This document shows, piece after piece, positions 1 through 11,500 of a stretch of DNA of 64,000 bases. The translations under genes and the position numbers were made by a program. This stretch comes from Struthio camelus. Its lineage: Eukaryota; Chordata; Aves; Struthioniformes; Struthionidae. The stretch covers positions 1,724,517-1,788,516 of the forward strand of contig NC_090956.1 of assembly GCF_040807025.1 (NCBI RefSeq). The letters run 5' to 3'. Under the pieces are notes generated by a model, which saw nothing but the letters and a program-made list of their open reading frames with translations, searched no databases and was not told the DNA's origin. The number at the start of each line of letters is the position of its first letter. The stretch's first letter is position 1.

Positions 1-511
1 ATCCCCGTCTCACGAGCTCTTGAAATCGATTCAGGGCAAGGGGGGGGGGGGGGAAAGGCTTCAAATGAGCTTTATGAATCTTAATTGCGACAACGCTGAC
101 ACGAGCGCCACGTTGTGCCCCCAATACCCTACGCGTCCCGCGAGGGCTCGAACATCGGCTTAACCGGGCAAATCTCTCTCCCCGCGCGCGGCGGCGGCGG
201 ACAATCGGCCCCTTGTCCCCCCCGCCGCGAGGGCGCGGGGCCGCCGCGCTCGCCTCCCACGGAGCTCAAACCCGGCTCCCTCTGGCCCCGCTGCCCCAGG
301 TCAACCTTATCTTCCAGCAGCCGGAAAAATTCACGCAGCGGCGAGGACGAGGCTCTCGTCCGTGCCGGGACCCCCCCAGCCTCCCCCGCGGCGCCCGGGA
401 GGAGCTCCCTCCCTCCGGCTCCGGCGTGCCCCCCCCGGGGGTGCTTTCTGAGCAGGGGGGGGCTGCGGCGGAGGCGACCCGGCCCGCCGCAGCCCTCCGC
501 CCGCCCCGCAG
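1..511 (+). promoter_or_regulatory. 5' flank of the HEXD-like gene (CpG-rich)
   Basis: A run of 13 G lies near 41-53, followed by an AT-richer patch (about 55-100) and then CpG-dense sequence to the start codon. The bases just before the ATG (about 500-511) resemble a splice acceptor (pyrimidine-rich, ending in CAG), so the ATG exon may be preceded by an untranslated exon that I could not place. No TATA box is evident. Assignment as promoter is by position and composition only. Confidence 0.35.
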
Positions 512-513
512 GC

Positions 514-3500
514 ATGGCCTTCCAGCGGAGCCACAAGCTGAACCTCCTGCGCCTCGCCGTGCTCCTCGTCGTCGCCTTGGCCGGCATCAAGTTCCTCTTC
601 CGAGACAGGTGAGCGGCGCCCCGGGGCGGCCGCGGCGGGCTCGGCGCCCCGGGGGGCTGGCGGCGCCTCCCACCCCGCTCCGCTCCCCTCCGCGCAGTTT
701 CACCCTGGAGCTGCCCAAGGCGGCCGGCCGGGACGGCGGGTTCTGGGGCGCAGCGGGCGACGGCCCCCCGCGCGCCCAGCCCCGGAGCCGGCCGCCGGAG
801 CTGCCCGCCGCGGGACGCCGGCCCGGGCAGCGCCTCTCCAAGGACTTCAGCGGCACCCAGATGAGGCTGGTGCACCTGGACCTCAAGGGCGCTGCGCCCC
901 GCGTCTCCTACCTGGAGCAGGTGAGGGCGGCCCGACGGCGGGGAAGGGGCTGCGGGCACGGCGGAGCGCCCCGCGCCGGCAGCCTCAGCCTGCCCCCGCC
1001 GTCCCGCAGGTCTTCCCGCTCCTGTCCCAGCTGGGCGCCAATGGCATCCTGGTCGAGTACGAGGACATGTTCCCCTTCAAGGGGGAGCTGGAGACCCTCA
1101 GGTCCCCGTACGCCTACAGGTGAGCGGGGCGGCGTGCCCCTCTCCCCGGGAGGCGCTGCCCAGGGCAGAGCCGGCGCTGAGGCCGCCCCTGCCCTCCGCA
1201 GCGAGGAAGACGTCGAGCGGATCCAGCAGCTGGCGGAGCTCAGCAAGCTGGAGGTGGTTCCCCTGGTGCAGACCTTCGGGCACGTGGAGGTAGGCGAGAT
1301 GCCGGGAGCGCTCCCGTGGCCCCCGGAGGTGCAGGACGCCCTGGGGACGCCGCGGGACCCCCCGCCCCGGGGCAGGGCTGCAGCCCCCGGGGACGAGCCC
1401 ACCACCGGGGTCCCTCTCCCGGCGCAGTTCATCCTCAAGCACGAGAAGTACCAGCACCTGCGCGAGGTCGAGCGCTTCCCCAACAGCTTCAACCCGCACG
1501 TCCCGGACACGCTGGCCCTGCTCAAGAGCGTCCTGTCGCAGGTGATGGAGAAGCACAGGCGCTCCACCTGGATCCACATCGGCGCGGACGAGGTGAGCGG
1601 CGGGCCGTGGCGCCGGAGCCTGCCGGCGCGCGGTGGCCGCGTGGACCTCCGCGATGGCCCCGCACACCGAGGTGCCCGGTCGTGTCTTGGGCGCTGGAGG
1701 CTCCAGGCATGCTTCGCAGCATCCCCGTCTGCCCCCACATCCAGGTCTTCCACCTCGGGGAAGGGATGGACTCCAAGAACTGGATGAGCCGCAACAAGGG
1801 CGACGTGGGGACCATGTACCTGAACCACGTCAAGGAGGTGGTGAGCTTCCTCGCCGCGCAGCACCGGGGGCTGCGGGCCCTCATGTGGGACGACATGCTG
1901 CGCAAGATCGGCGTGGGAGCGCTGCGAGGTGAGGACGGGCTCGGGGCCGGCGCCGCGCGGGAAAGCCCCCGCCGCCGGCCCGCTCAGCCCCTGCCCCGGC
2001 TGCCCGCCAGAGTCGGGGATAGCGAAGCGGGTCTCGCCCGTGCTGTGGTTCTACGCCCCGGACTTCGACGCCCAGCAGATCGGTAAGGCGGCGCGGCGGT
2101 GGCGGAGACCTGCTGTCCCACCCGGCGCCGGTGCTGGACGGGACGGACCGGCGCTGGGCTCCAGCCCCTGCTGGGCGCCCCGCAGCTCCCCGCGCTCCTG
2201 CTGCTGGTGGGGCCGCAGGGCCTGCTGGTGGGTTGTCCCAGCCCGAGGCCGGGCGCCTGCCCCGTCCCCTGCTGTCCCCACGCCGCTGGGGCCGGGGGGC
2301 CGAGGGTGCCCCCAAGGCCGGCCGAGCCGGGAGCGCGGCCCCACTCGCCTCCCGCCGCAGGGCAGTTTGTCGCAAAATACGCCGAGAGCGGCTTCGAGAC
2401 GGTCTGGTTCGCCAGCGCCTTCAAGGGCACCACGGGCCCGGCCCAGGCCTGGACCCCCCTGAGCCACCACCTGCAGAACCACCTGAGCTGGCTGAAGGTG
2501 GTGGAGGCCATGCCGCGCTTCCCCTCCCTGCGCCTCCAGGGCATCGTCCTCACCGGCTGGCAGAGGTGAGGGGACCGCGGCCGGCACGGCGTCCCCCCGC
2601 CGCTGGCCCGGAGGCGACCGCGCGCCCCTGTGCCCGCTGCAGGTACGATCACTACTCGGCGCTCTGCGAGCTGCTGCCCGTCAGCATCCCGTCGCTGGCC
2701 GTGTGCCTGCAGACGCTGGCGAACGGTGAGCTCCCGGCGGGGATCCCGCCGCAGCGGGGCCGGCCGCGTGCCGGCGGGTCCGGGCTCCCCCCGCCGCCGC
2801 CCGCTCACCCGGGCGTTTCGGCCCGTCTGCTCGCCTCCCCCAGGGGGGTTCACGGAAGAGACGAAGAGGAAGGTCCTGGACGCGCTGGGCTTCCAGAGCA
2901 TCCAGCTGGAGCAGAGCAGGTGGTGGGTGCCCAGCGCCTCGGGAGGCGGGCGCCCCATGGGACCCACGCCTCGGGCTCCCAAACCCCTGCCCCAAGTCCC
3001 CAGACCCCTCGGGGCGGGGGGGGCCCCCACGGCGATGCCGGGCGCTCAGGGTCACCCCGGCGGGGGGGGGGGGCGACGGCCCCTTTCGCGGCTGCTGGAG
3101 CCCGCTGGGCTCTCGCCTCTCATCCTCGCTTTGCTCCTAGCGAGGGAAACGGAGCTTTTCCCGGCGCCGAAGTCTATCGCATGGTCGAGCAAGTTAACAA
3201 CCACTTGAAGGAGAGCGTGGTTAAGGTCCTGGAGGAGGAGAGGTAACGGCGGGGCCGGGCGGCTCTGGGAGCCGGCGGGGTCTGGCCGGGCCGCGCGGGG
3301 ACGTCAGCCGGCCCCGACGGCCGCGCGTGGGCTGCCCCCTCCGGCCCCGCGTCGGCGCCTTCCCGCGGGCGCATCCCGCTGGGTGCACAGCGCCCGTCGC
3401 AGCCCCGGGCGCCCCGGCCCGCCTGCGCTCCGGGAGCCCCGCCAAGGGGAGCGGGGGGCGCAGCACCCTGCCCCGCGGCACCGCGCCGCGCTTCTTTCTT

Positions 3501-3949
3501 TCTGTGAAACCTCTGCTCTGAGTGTTTGCAGGGGGGGCGACCTGACACCCCCCCCCCCCCCGCTGCACCTCTCCCAGCGCCGTCAAGGGCTGGTTCAGCC
3601 CCTACCACCGCAAGCACCAGTTCGGCAACCCGCGCAACATGGAGAGCTTCGGCAGCCGGCTGCTCAAGTACGTGGGGCGCCCGGCGCGGGGGGCCGGCGG
3701 GGCCGGGCTCGGCTGCCGGGACCCGGCTCTCACCCCGCGCTGCCTCCCGCCCGCCCCGGTGCCAGGATCCACGACGACTGGGAGAGCTTCGTCCGCACCC
3801 TGCGCTCGCAGCTGGAGAGCATCTACTTCCCCGACACGGTGGAGGAGTGGCTGGAGGAGAACGTCAACCCCTACCTGGACCCGCTGCGCGACCTGGTCCG
3901 CGACTACCGGGCCATCATCCGCCTGAACGCCCGCCCCAAGGTGCCGTAG
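514..3949 (+). CDS. Hexosaminidase D-like glycosidase, glycoside hydrolase family 20, membrane-anchored
   Basis: Expected to remove terminal N-acetyl-hexosamines (GalNAc/GlcNAc) from glycans, as HEXD does. Thirteen coding exons: 514-608, 698-920, 1010-1119, 1202-1289, 1428-1592, 1745-1928, 2011-2082, 2361-2565, 2643-2725, 2844-2919, 3141-3242, 3578-3667, 3766-3949; all introns are GT-AG and the sum is 1677 nt (558 residues). The family-20 acid pair is in HIGADE (D226, E227); a WDDM motif lies near 275-278, followed by LTGWQRYDHY and GWFSPYHR blocks and a conserved EEWLEEN tail. Residues about 9-28 form a hydrophobic segment after a basic start, so a type II (Golgi/secretory) anchor is inferred; the HEXD form I recall lacks it. 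The start has good context (G at -3 and +4), and no in-frame ATG precedes it. Introns are mostly under 250 bp. Could be called HEXD, but its location beside CASKIN1 suggests a paralogue. Confidence 0.9.
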
Positions 3950-4320
3950 GGGCCCGGTGGTGGGGCTGGTGGTGCCCGGCCCCGGCGGGGACCCCGCGAG
4001 CCGGCGGCTCCCGCGAGCATCCTGCGTCACGCTGAGCACGGCAGGACCCGCTGGAGCTGCCCTGCGCCCCGGCTGGAGGCTCACAGGCGTTGCGGGCACG
4101 TGGGTGCACCGTCCCCGCGCTGGCTGGCCTCTGGGTGACAAACGTGGCAAGCGGGGCCAGCGGTGGTGGCCAGGCCGGACCAGACCTCCCGCATCCTGGT
4201 GCCGGCGGCGGTGGTTGGCTGCAAACCTGTTCTGCTCGATACGGGGCTGCGGCTGGTTTTGTGCTGCACGGAGAGCTCCTGTGCCCCCCTTCCCCAATAA
4301 AGTATTTTCGTAGACGCGGC
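3950..4320 (+). other. 3' UTR of the HEXD-like gene
   Basis: The stretch between the TAG stop and the first poly(A) signal is free of further exon-like sequence. It ends about 20 nt after an AATAAA. Confidence 0.7.
4296..4301 (+). terminator. Poly(A) signal AATAAA of the HEXD-like gene
   Basis: A canonical AATAAA lies 347 nt past the stop codon and is followed by a GT-rich stretch (TGGGTGCTGGTGAGGTGAG) typical of a downstream cleavage element. Confidence 0.75.
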
Positions 4321-5398
4321 TGGGTGCTGGTGAGGTGAGCGCAGAGCACCGGCCCCCTCTCCCCAGAGGAGAGCTGCTGCAAGTATGTTGGGGGATGGTG
4401 TTTGTGGGTGCTGCTGGGAGACCCCCGTGCCGGGCTGAGCCCTCCCGGCGCTGCAGGCTGTTGCAAGCGAGGGCTTTCCGGAGGTGCTCGCCCCGTCCCA
4501 TGCAATGCGGTTTGTTCCTAGCTGGCCTGGGGCCCTCGGTGGGGCCTCTGGGCTTTTCACTGCACGTTTTTCTGCTCTTTAAAGAGGGCCTGGAAGTGGC
4601 GCGAGCCACGGAGGGAGCAGCAGCAGGGCCGCGCGGGCCGGAGCTCGCTGCTGCGTGTGCCCGGAGCAGGGTCGCGGTCACTCCGCTACGCCTGGAGCGG
4701 GCCGAGGCAGCAATTGCACCGAGGCGGGGGGAAGGCTCAGCGCTGGCACCGGCCCGGGGGCCGATTTGCTCCCGTTTCTCCTCCAGCGCCCGCCGGAGCG
4801 TTGCTGCTGGAGGTCGGGGGCTGCCCCGCAGCGTGGCGCGGAGCAGCGCCGGAGAGGCACCGGGGCAGGGGTGCCCCGCGCCGCGTCCCCGGGGCTGGGG
4901 GTGGAGAGCGGATGGAGCCCTCCCCGCGCAGGGGAAGCTGCAGGGCACGGAGGGGCCTGCGGTTAGGTGCGTTGTGTATGTTATGGGGAGGTGGAGGATG
5001 CGAGGGAAGCCCCCGGCGCCACGCCGCCAAGCCCCAGCCCCCCGCGCTGCAGCCCTGGCTGAGACCCGCGGCGAATGAGGTCCCCGTCCAGCCGCGCACC
5101 ACCAGGCTGCAGGATTAGAGGGCAGATTAGACGGCGTTTCGCCCTGGCAACCCAAATATCCTGGATTGGAAAGTGGGGGTGGGGGAGAGGAGAAGGACCC
5201 TGCTGTCCCTGAGGGGGGGTAAGCCCTGAGCCAGGAGGGGGCTGGGGCCATGCAGGGAGGCCTCGAGCTGCAGCCCAGAGGATGCACGGGGGCCTGGGCA
5301 GGGGCCTGGGGTGGGCAGGTGGCATCCGGCGGGGGGGGCTTGTGCAGCGGGCTTTGTTCCCCCCCATCCTTTCCTCTGTCCCACCCGCTAGCCAGGGT
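4321..5398. other. Intergenic, no gene seen
   Basis: GC-rich unique-looking sequence between the HEXD-like poly(A) site and the minisatellite. A half X-box (GGCAAC) occurs at about 5146-5151. No splice-linked exon or conserved protein stretch was recognised in either strand. Confidence 0.5.
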
Positions 5399-6520
5399 CT
5401 GCAGCTGCACCACCCCAGGGCACTGCAACTCCAGGTGCATCACAGCTGGACCACCCCAGGGCACTGCGACCCCGGGTGCATCACAGCTGCACCACCCCAG
5501 GGCACTGTGACCCCGATGCATCACAGCTGGACTGCCCCAGGGCACTGCGACCCCGGGTGCATCACAGCTGCACCACCCCAGGGCACTGCGACCCCGATGC
5601 ATCACAGCTACACCGCCCCAGGGCACTGCAACTCCAGGTGCATCACAGCTGGACCACCCCAGGGCACTGTGACCGCGGGTGCATCACAGCTGGACCACCC
5701 CAGGGCACTGCGACCCCCATGTATCACAGCTGCACCACCCCAGGGCACTGCGACCCCAGGTGCATCACGGCTGGACCGCCCCAGGGCACTGCGACCCCGA
5801 TGCATCACAGCTGCACCACCCCAGGGCACTGCGACCCCGGGTGCATCACAGCTGGACCGCCCCAGGGCACTGCGACCCCAATGCATCACAGCTGGACTGC
5901 CCCAGGGCACTGCGACCCCGATGCATTTCAGCTGGACCACCCCAGGGCACTGCGACCCCAGGTGCATCACAGCTGGACCACCCCAGTGTACTGCAACCCT
6001 GACGCATCACAGCTGGACTGCCCCAGGGCACTGCGACCCCGGGTGCATCACAGCTGCACCACCCCAGGGCACTGTGACCCCGATGCATCACAGCTGCACC
6101 GCCCCAGGGCACTGCAACTCCAGGTGCATCACAGCTGGACCACCCCAGGGCACTGCGACCCCGGGTGCATCACAGCTGCACCACCCCAGGGCACTGTGAC
6201 CCCGATGCATCACAGCTGGACCACCCCAGGGCACTGTGACCCCAAGTGCATCACAGCTGGACAGCCCCAGGGCACTGCGACCCCAATGCATCACAGCTGG
6301 ACAGCCCCAGGGCACTGCGACCCCAGGTGCATCACAGCTGGATCACCCCAGGGCACTGTGACCCCAGGTGCATCACAGCTGGACCACCCCAGTGTACTGC
6401 GACCCCAGGTGCATCACAGCTGGACAGCCCCAGGGCACTGCGACCCCGGGTGCATCACAGCTGGACCACCCCAGGGCACTGTGACCACCAACGTGCTGCA
6501 GCTGCCCTGCCCCAGTGCCT
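5399..6520 (+). repeat. Minisatellite, 40-41 bp unit, about 27 copies
   Basis: The unit reads GCATCACAGCTGGACCACCC then CAGGGCACTGCGACCCCGGG(T), with point variation such as GGACC/GCACC/GGACT and CCCGAT/CCCGGGT. Unit starts at 5478, 5518 and 5559 show the alternating 40 and 41 bp spacing. The array is C-rich on the + strand and keeps long open frames on both strands, but these encode only the repeat itself. Confidence 0.95.
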
Positions 6521-6529
6521 TGCGATGCC

Positions 6530-6990
6530 CAATGCTCTTCATCCCTTTTAACGGCTAGCTGGGGTACCGGCCCTTTGGAGTGGTGGGCCCCAAGGTTAAC
6601 TTGCAGAATGGGGACCCCAGCAAGGCTTTTAGACAGCAGCTTGTCTGAAAGAGCAGAAGTTTGGGTGCAATTTTGGGCAGGTGATGGATTTACCCTGCAT
6701 TTACTGGGCATCATGAGCACATTAACACCTTGTGCACAGCGGGCCCCCTTTCCCAACTGGCTCTTCAGCACTCTCTTCGTCCTCAGCGTGGCCAGGCATA
6801 CTCCACACTTTAAATGTCTCAGTGATTTAAACTGTAAAAAAATGCAAGAGGATGAATGCCACTGGCTGTTGTGTCTACAAAAGTGGAAAATGAGACAGTA
6901 ATAAGGGCTTTATTTAAAGAAATTGAAAAACAGCTCCAGCCTGATTGCCATTATTAGCCACCAAAGGCTGATGGTTGGTGATTGCAAAGG
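6530..6990. promoter_or_regulatory. AT-richer island upstream of CASKIN1, candidate regulatory element
   Basis: After the array the GC content falls sharply. The stretch includes TTTATTTAAAG, a CCATTATTAGCC homeodomain-like core and a repeated GGTTGGTGATTGC-like motif at 6955-6985, about 700 bp before the CASKIN1 start codon. It resembles a conserved noncoding element; conservation could not be tested. Confidence 0.3.
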
Positions 6991-6999
6991 CCAGGGGAT

Positions 7000-7697
7000 C
7001 AGGGCCTGCGGAGGGCACGCCACCGGGCACCGCCAAGCTGGGCTTTCCTGCCGGGTCGCCTCTCCCCTTCGGGGCTCTCCAGGGCTGTCGGTGCAGGCTG
7101 CGGCGCCCACCCAGGCCGGCCCCGGCCCTGCCGAGCCTGGCAGCCCCTTTGCTCGTCTCGCCCTGGAGGATCTGCCACCCTGGGGGTCTTCACCAAGGCG
7201 GGGGCTGCGCTTTGCCAGGGGACGGTGCCCAGGCGGGGACCTGCAGCAGGGCCTGGAGGAGCAGTGCTGGGGGGCAGCACGGGCTCTGCTGCTCTCCCCT
7301 CCGGGCAGGCGGGTGATGCCCCACCGTCCCAGGGCCGTCCCGGGGCTGGCGGAGCCCCTGCACCGGGGCCGGGGGCGCCGAGACCTGCCGGCTGCCTGCA
7401 CCGCGGCTGTGCCGGCGGGCTGGAGGGGGGTCCCGAGGGCGATGCGCCGCCGCTCCGAGCGCCCCCCCCGGCTCCTCCGCTACCGGTGGCGCCCCCCGCC
7501 CCGCCGCGCCCGCCGCGCCCCGCCCCGGGCGCCCGCCGCCGCCGCCGCCGCCGCCTCCGGAGCGGGCTGGGCTGGGCTGGGCTGGGCGGGGGGCCCGCGC
7601 CGAGCCGCGCCGAGCCGCTGCCCGCCCCTCGCCGGCGCCGCGGAGGATGCTCGGGCCGTGAGCCCCGGCAGGCGCGGAGCGCCGGCGCCGCGGAGCC
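7000..7697 (+). promoter_or_regulatory. CASKIN1: CASKIN1 CpG island, promoter and 5' UTR
   Basis: CpG density rises steadily toward the start codon. It contains a (CCG)n run near 7537-7555 and a (GGGCT)n run at 7564-7590 that ends in GGGCGGGGGG, which can serve as an Sp-type site and can fold into a G-quadruplex. The transcription start is not determinable from sequence. Confidence 0.55.
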
Positions 7698-7791
7698 ATG
7701 GGCAAGGACCAGGAGCTGGTGCAGGCGGTGAAGGCGGAGGACGTCGGCGCCGTGCAGAAGCTGCTGCAGAGGCCCAAGCCCGGCAAAGCCA
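7698..7791 (+). other. CASKIN1: CASKIN1 coding exon 1
   Basis: Encodes the first 31 residues up to [10 protein letters not shown] and ends with the first base of a Lys codon at an A|GTGAGT donor. Start context is GCCATGG. The next coding exon is 18.5 kb away. Confidence 0.93.
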
Positions 7792-8316
7792 GTGAGTGCC
7801 GCGGCGGCGGGGCCCGGTGCGCCGCGGCGGCGCCGGGGCCGGGGCCGGGGCTGGGGGGCGGCGGCGGCGCCGCGGGGAGGGAGCCGGGGCCGGGGGGCGG
7901 CGGGGCGAGCGGAGCCGGGCACCCCCCGCCCGGTGCTGGCGGGGCTCGGCCGGGTATTCGCCCCCCCCCACTCCCCGCCGGTGCCCGGCGCATCCCTGGC
8001 CCCCGGCGGCGCCTGCCGGTGCGGCGGGGCCGGGCCGACGTGCCCGGGGGGCGGCGGGGGGCGGCGGAGCGGCCCGGGCTGCGCGGTGCTCGGCGCTGCA
8101 GCCGCCGCTGCCGGCACCCCCAAAGCGGCCGCGGGGCCCCGGCAGCGGCCTCGCCGCCCTCGCCCGGGACCGGCCGCGTCCCCGAGCCCCGGCGAGCCAG
8201 GCCGGCCCGGGCCCGGGCCCGGCGCGGAGCGGGGCCGCGGCGAGGGTCGGGGCTCCGGCCCGGGGGCATCTGCGGACGTGCGTGTGTGTGTGTGTGTGTG
8301 TGTGTGCATGCACGGG

Positions 8317-8350
<34 letters not shown>

Positions 8351-8359
8351 ATGCACGGG

Positions 8360-8403
<44 letters not shown>

Positions 8404-8420
8404 ATGCATGCATGCACGGG

Positions 8421-8458
<38 letters not shown>

Positions 8459-8475
8459 ATGCATGCATGCACGGG

Positions 8476-8513
<38 letters not shown>

Positions 8514-8534
8514 ATGCATGCATGCATGCACGGG

Positions 8535-8574
<40 letters not shown>

Positions 8575-11500
8575 ATGCACGGGCTGTGTGTGTGTGTGTG
8601 TGTGTGCGAGATGCCCGTGCCTGCGTGCGTGCATCTGCGTGCATTTGCGTGTGCGCGGATGCGTGTCCGCGTGTGTGTGGATGTGCATGCGTGTCTGTGT
8701 TTGGGTCGGCGCCTCTGTTTGTGTGTCTGTGTGTATCCTGGCATATGTGTGTCTGGATGTGTCTGTGTTTGTGTATCTGCGTGTGGGGGTGTTTGGATGT
8801 ATCTCCATGTGTAGCCGAGCGTGTGTGTGCGGGGGGGGGGGATCTCTGCGAGCACCTTCATGCGTGTACCTGCAAGCACGGGTGTGCATCTCCGAGTGTA
8901 TCTAGCCTCGCTCTGTGCCTTTTAACAGCTCTGTGAAAGCGGTTCGCTGGGGACCGAGTTATTCGTGGTGCTGATGCAGCCGCAGGGTTCTGGCCTGGCG
9001 CGGGGGCCGAGCCGGGGCGGCCGGCGCCGTGCCCCGGGCTCCGGCGGTGCCGGCGGGAAGGGCCCGCGCAGCGCCGGCTCGCCGGGCCGCGGCTCGGGGC
9101 GCCGCACCCCCTTCCTGCCCCGCTCCCCCCGGAGGTGGGCATCCCCCGCGCCCCGGGCGTCACGCGGGGCTGCTGCGGAGTCCCCCTGTCCCTGGCTGTG
9201 CCGGGCTAGCGTGGCACTCCTTGTCCCTGGCTGCGCAGGGCTGTCACGGGTGGGGTAAGGCCGGCAGGGTGTCCCCTGTGTCCCCGGGGCCGGCATGGTG
9301 TCCCCCATGTCCCAGGTGCCACACGAGGCCAGTGGGGCGTCCCCTGTGTTCCTGGGGCCGGCGTGGTGTCCCCCACGTCCCAGGTGCCATGCGAGGCCGG
9401 GGGGTGTCCCCCGTGTTCCTGGGGCCGGCATGGGGTCCCCTATGTCCCAGGTGCCACGCAAGGCCAGTGGGGCGTCCCCTGGGTCCCCAGGACCGGCATC
9501 CGAGGTGCCATGCGAGGCCGGGGGGTGTCCCCCCTGGCCCCGAGGGCGCAGTCGCTCTCACCGCTAAGGGCACCGCGGTCCAGCTGCGCCCCAGCGGGCT
9601 CCGGGCCCCGCCAGCTCCCGGGGCCCCTCGGAGCCGCGTGCAGCGACGGGGACGGGGACCGCGCGGGGCGGCTGCGCCCTGGGCCCGGTGCGGGGCTGGC
9701 GAACCCACAGCTGGCGTTGCCGTGGCAACCCCCAGCTGTGCCGGGGACTCCCGGCGCCTCCTCCCCTCCCGCCTCTCCTGCAGGCCCCCGCGGCATCGTC
9801 CGCCGGCCGACGGGGGGGATGGATGCGCCCTGCCGCTGCCCGCGCTGGCCTGCTCCCGCGGCCCCTCCGGCCCGGGTCCTTCCCACCCCGGGAGCAGGCA
9901 CCGCGCTGCAGCGCCGGGGCAGCGGTCCCAGCGGGGCAGCGCGCGTGGCCGGGGGGCTGCTGCCGCGCCGGGAGCAGGCGTGCGGCGCCGGGCCCCGCGC
10001 CGTTCCCACGTGCCCTGCCTCCGGCGCTCCCCCCGCTCCGCCGCACGGGGAAGATTTGTAACTTTAGCTGGGTTATCTGGATAATATCCTATTCATGTGG
10101 GGTTTAAAAATGAGATTTTTAAAAATCCCTGCGTGAATGAACACGGGTTGCTATGGCGACGTGGGGCCCGCGCAGCGCGCGGAGAGAGTTTTCCTGGGGG
10201 CCGGCCGGGCGGCAGCGCGCGCCCCGCTCCCTGCCCGGGCGTCCATAATTGATGAGGTTGTCTGAAAGTTACGCAAATCAGATGCAGGATTTTGGCAGCA
10301 AGCGGCTCTCTCCCCGCTCCCCTCCTCCAAGGATGCTACCTCGAAGAATTGTAGTGACTTGGCGTTTTCCGGCGGGAGCGCGTCGCGCCGGTGCGCAGCC
10401 CGGGCAGACGCGGGTGCCGAGCGGGGCGCCCCGGGGCTCTGCGCCCGCCGGCGCCGGGGCCGCGTCGCGCCGGCCTCGCCAGCGGCAGCGGAAGGGCGCT
10501 TCGCTCGGCGGCCCTGCAGCGGCCGGCCGCCCCTCGCTGGCTTTTTGGAGCGAGCGGGCTGCTTGCGGGGGCGGCCGGCGCTTCGGCGCAGGGCGGCGGG
10601 GAGGCAGGCGCGGGGTGCGCCGGTGGGCGCTCCCGTCCCGCAGCACCAGTGCAGGATGGGGCCCGAGGCACGCGGCCAGCCGGCGTCTCGGCTTTGCCTC
10701 CGGCCCCGGGGCGAGAGCGTGCTGTTTCCCAGGGATCGGGGTTGGGGGGCCGGAGCCGGACCCCTTCGGGAGACCGGCGCCCCGTTCCCCGGCAGGACGC
10801 CGCCGCGCCGAGCGTCGGACAGAGCCCTCGCTCGCCGCCTCCGTCCCGTCCCCTCCGGCGCGGCCTCCTTTGCGACTGCCGGTTAATTCTGGGCTTTTTT
10901 TCTTTGCCTACGTTTGATTGCATTAATAATCTCCTCTGATAACAGTATTTAATAAAACCAGGCTAATATGGTGCAGTTAGGAAATGTCTTTGGCGTTTTA
11001 CAATTCAATTTCCATGCAGTACAAGGCAGGGCTGCTGCAAATGCAATTGCGGTGGGCAATTGCCCTCCGCCCCGCGCGCCCGCCGCCCCCTCCCTGTCGC
11101 CCGCGATAACGCTAAGTGAACTGCCGGGGCCGCGAGCCGTCCCTCTTGATGGCCCCCTAACGCCGCCGCGGCGGCCCCGGCAGAAAGCGCACGCGCGCAG
11201 GATGAGGCCGAGGTGCTGCTCGGCGGGCTCGTCCCGCGCGTGGGGGACGCGTCGCCGAAGCCTGGGGCCCTTGCCGCTGGGCTGGGAGCCCGGAGCGGGA
11301 CGCCGAGGGACGGATCCTGCCGGAGCGCGGCCCCGTTGCAGAGCGCCTCCGGCCGGGGGCCGCGGCGGGTCGGGGCCCCGCGGAGCCCCCTGTCCGCAGG
11401 GCCGAGGGGCGGTGGGGGAAAGGCCGGTGCGCCCCACGGGGGCCGGGGCGGCGGCCGCGCGGGGGGTGGTCCGGGCGCGCGGGGCCGCTGCTCCTGCCGC

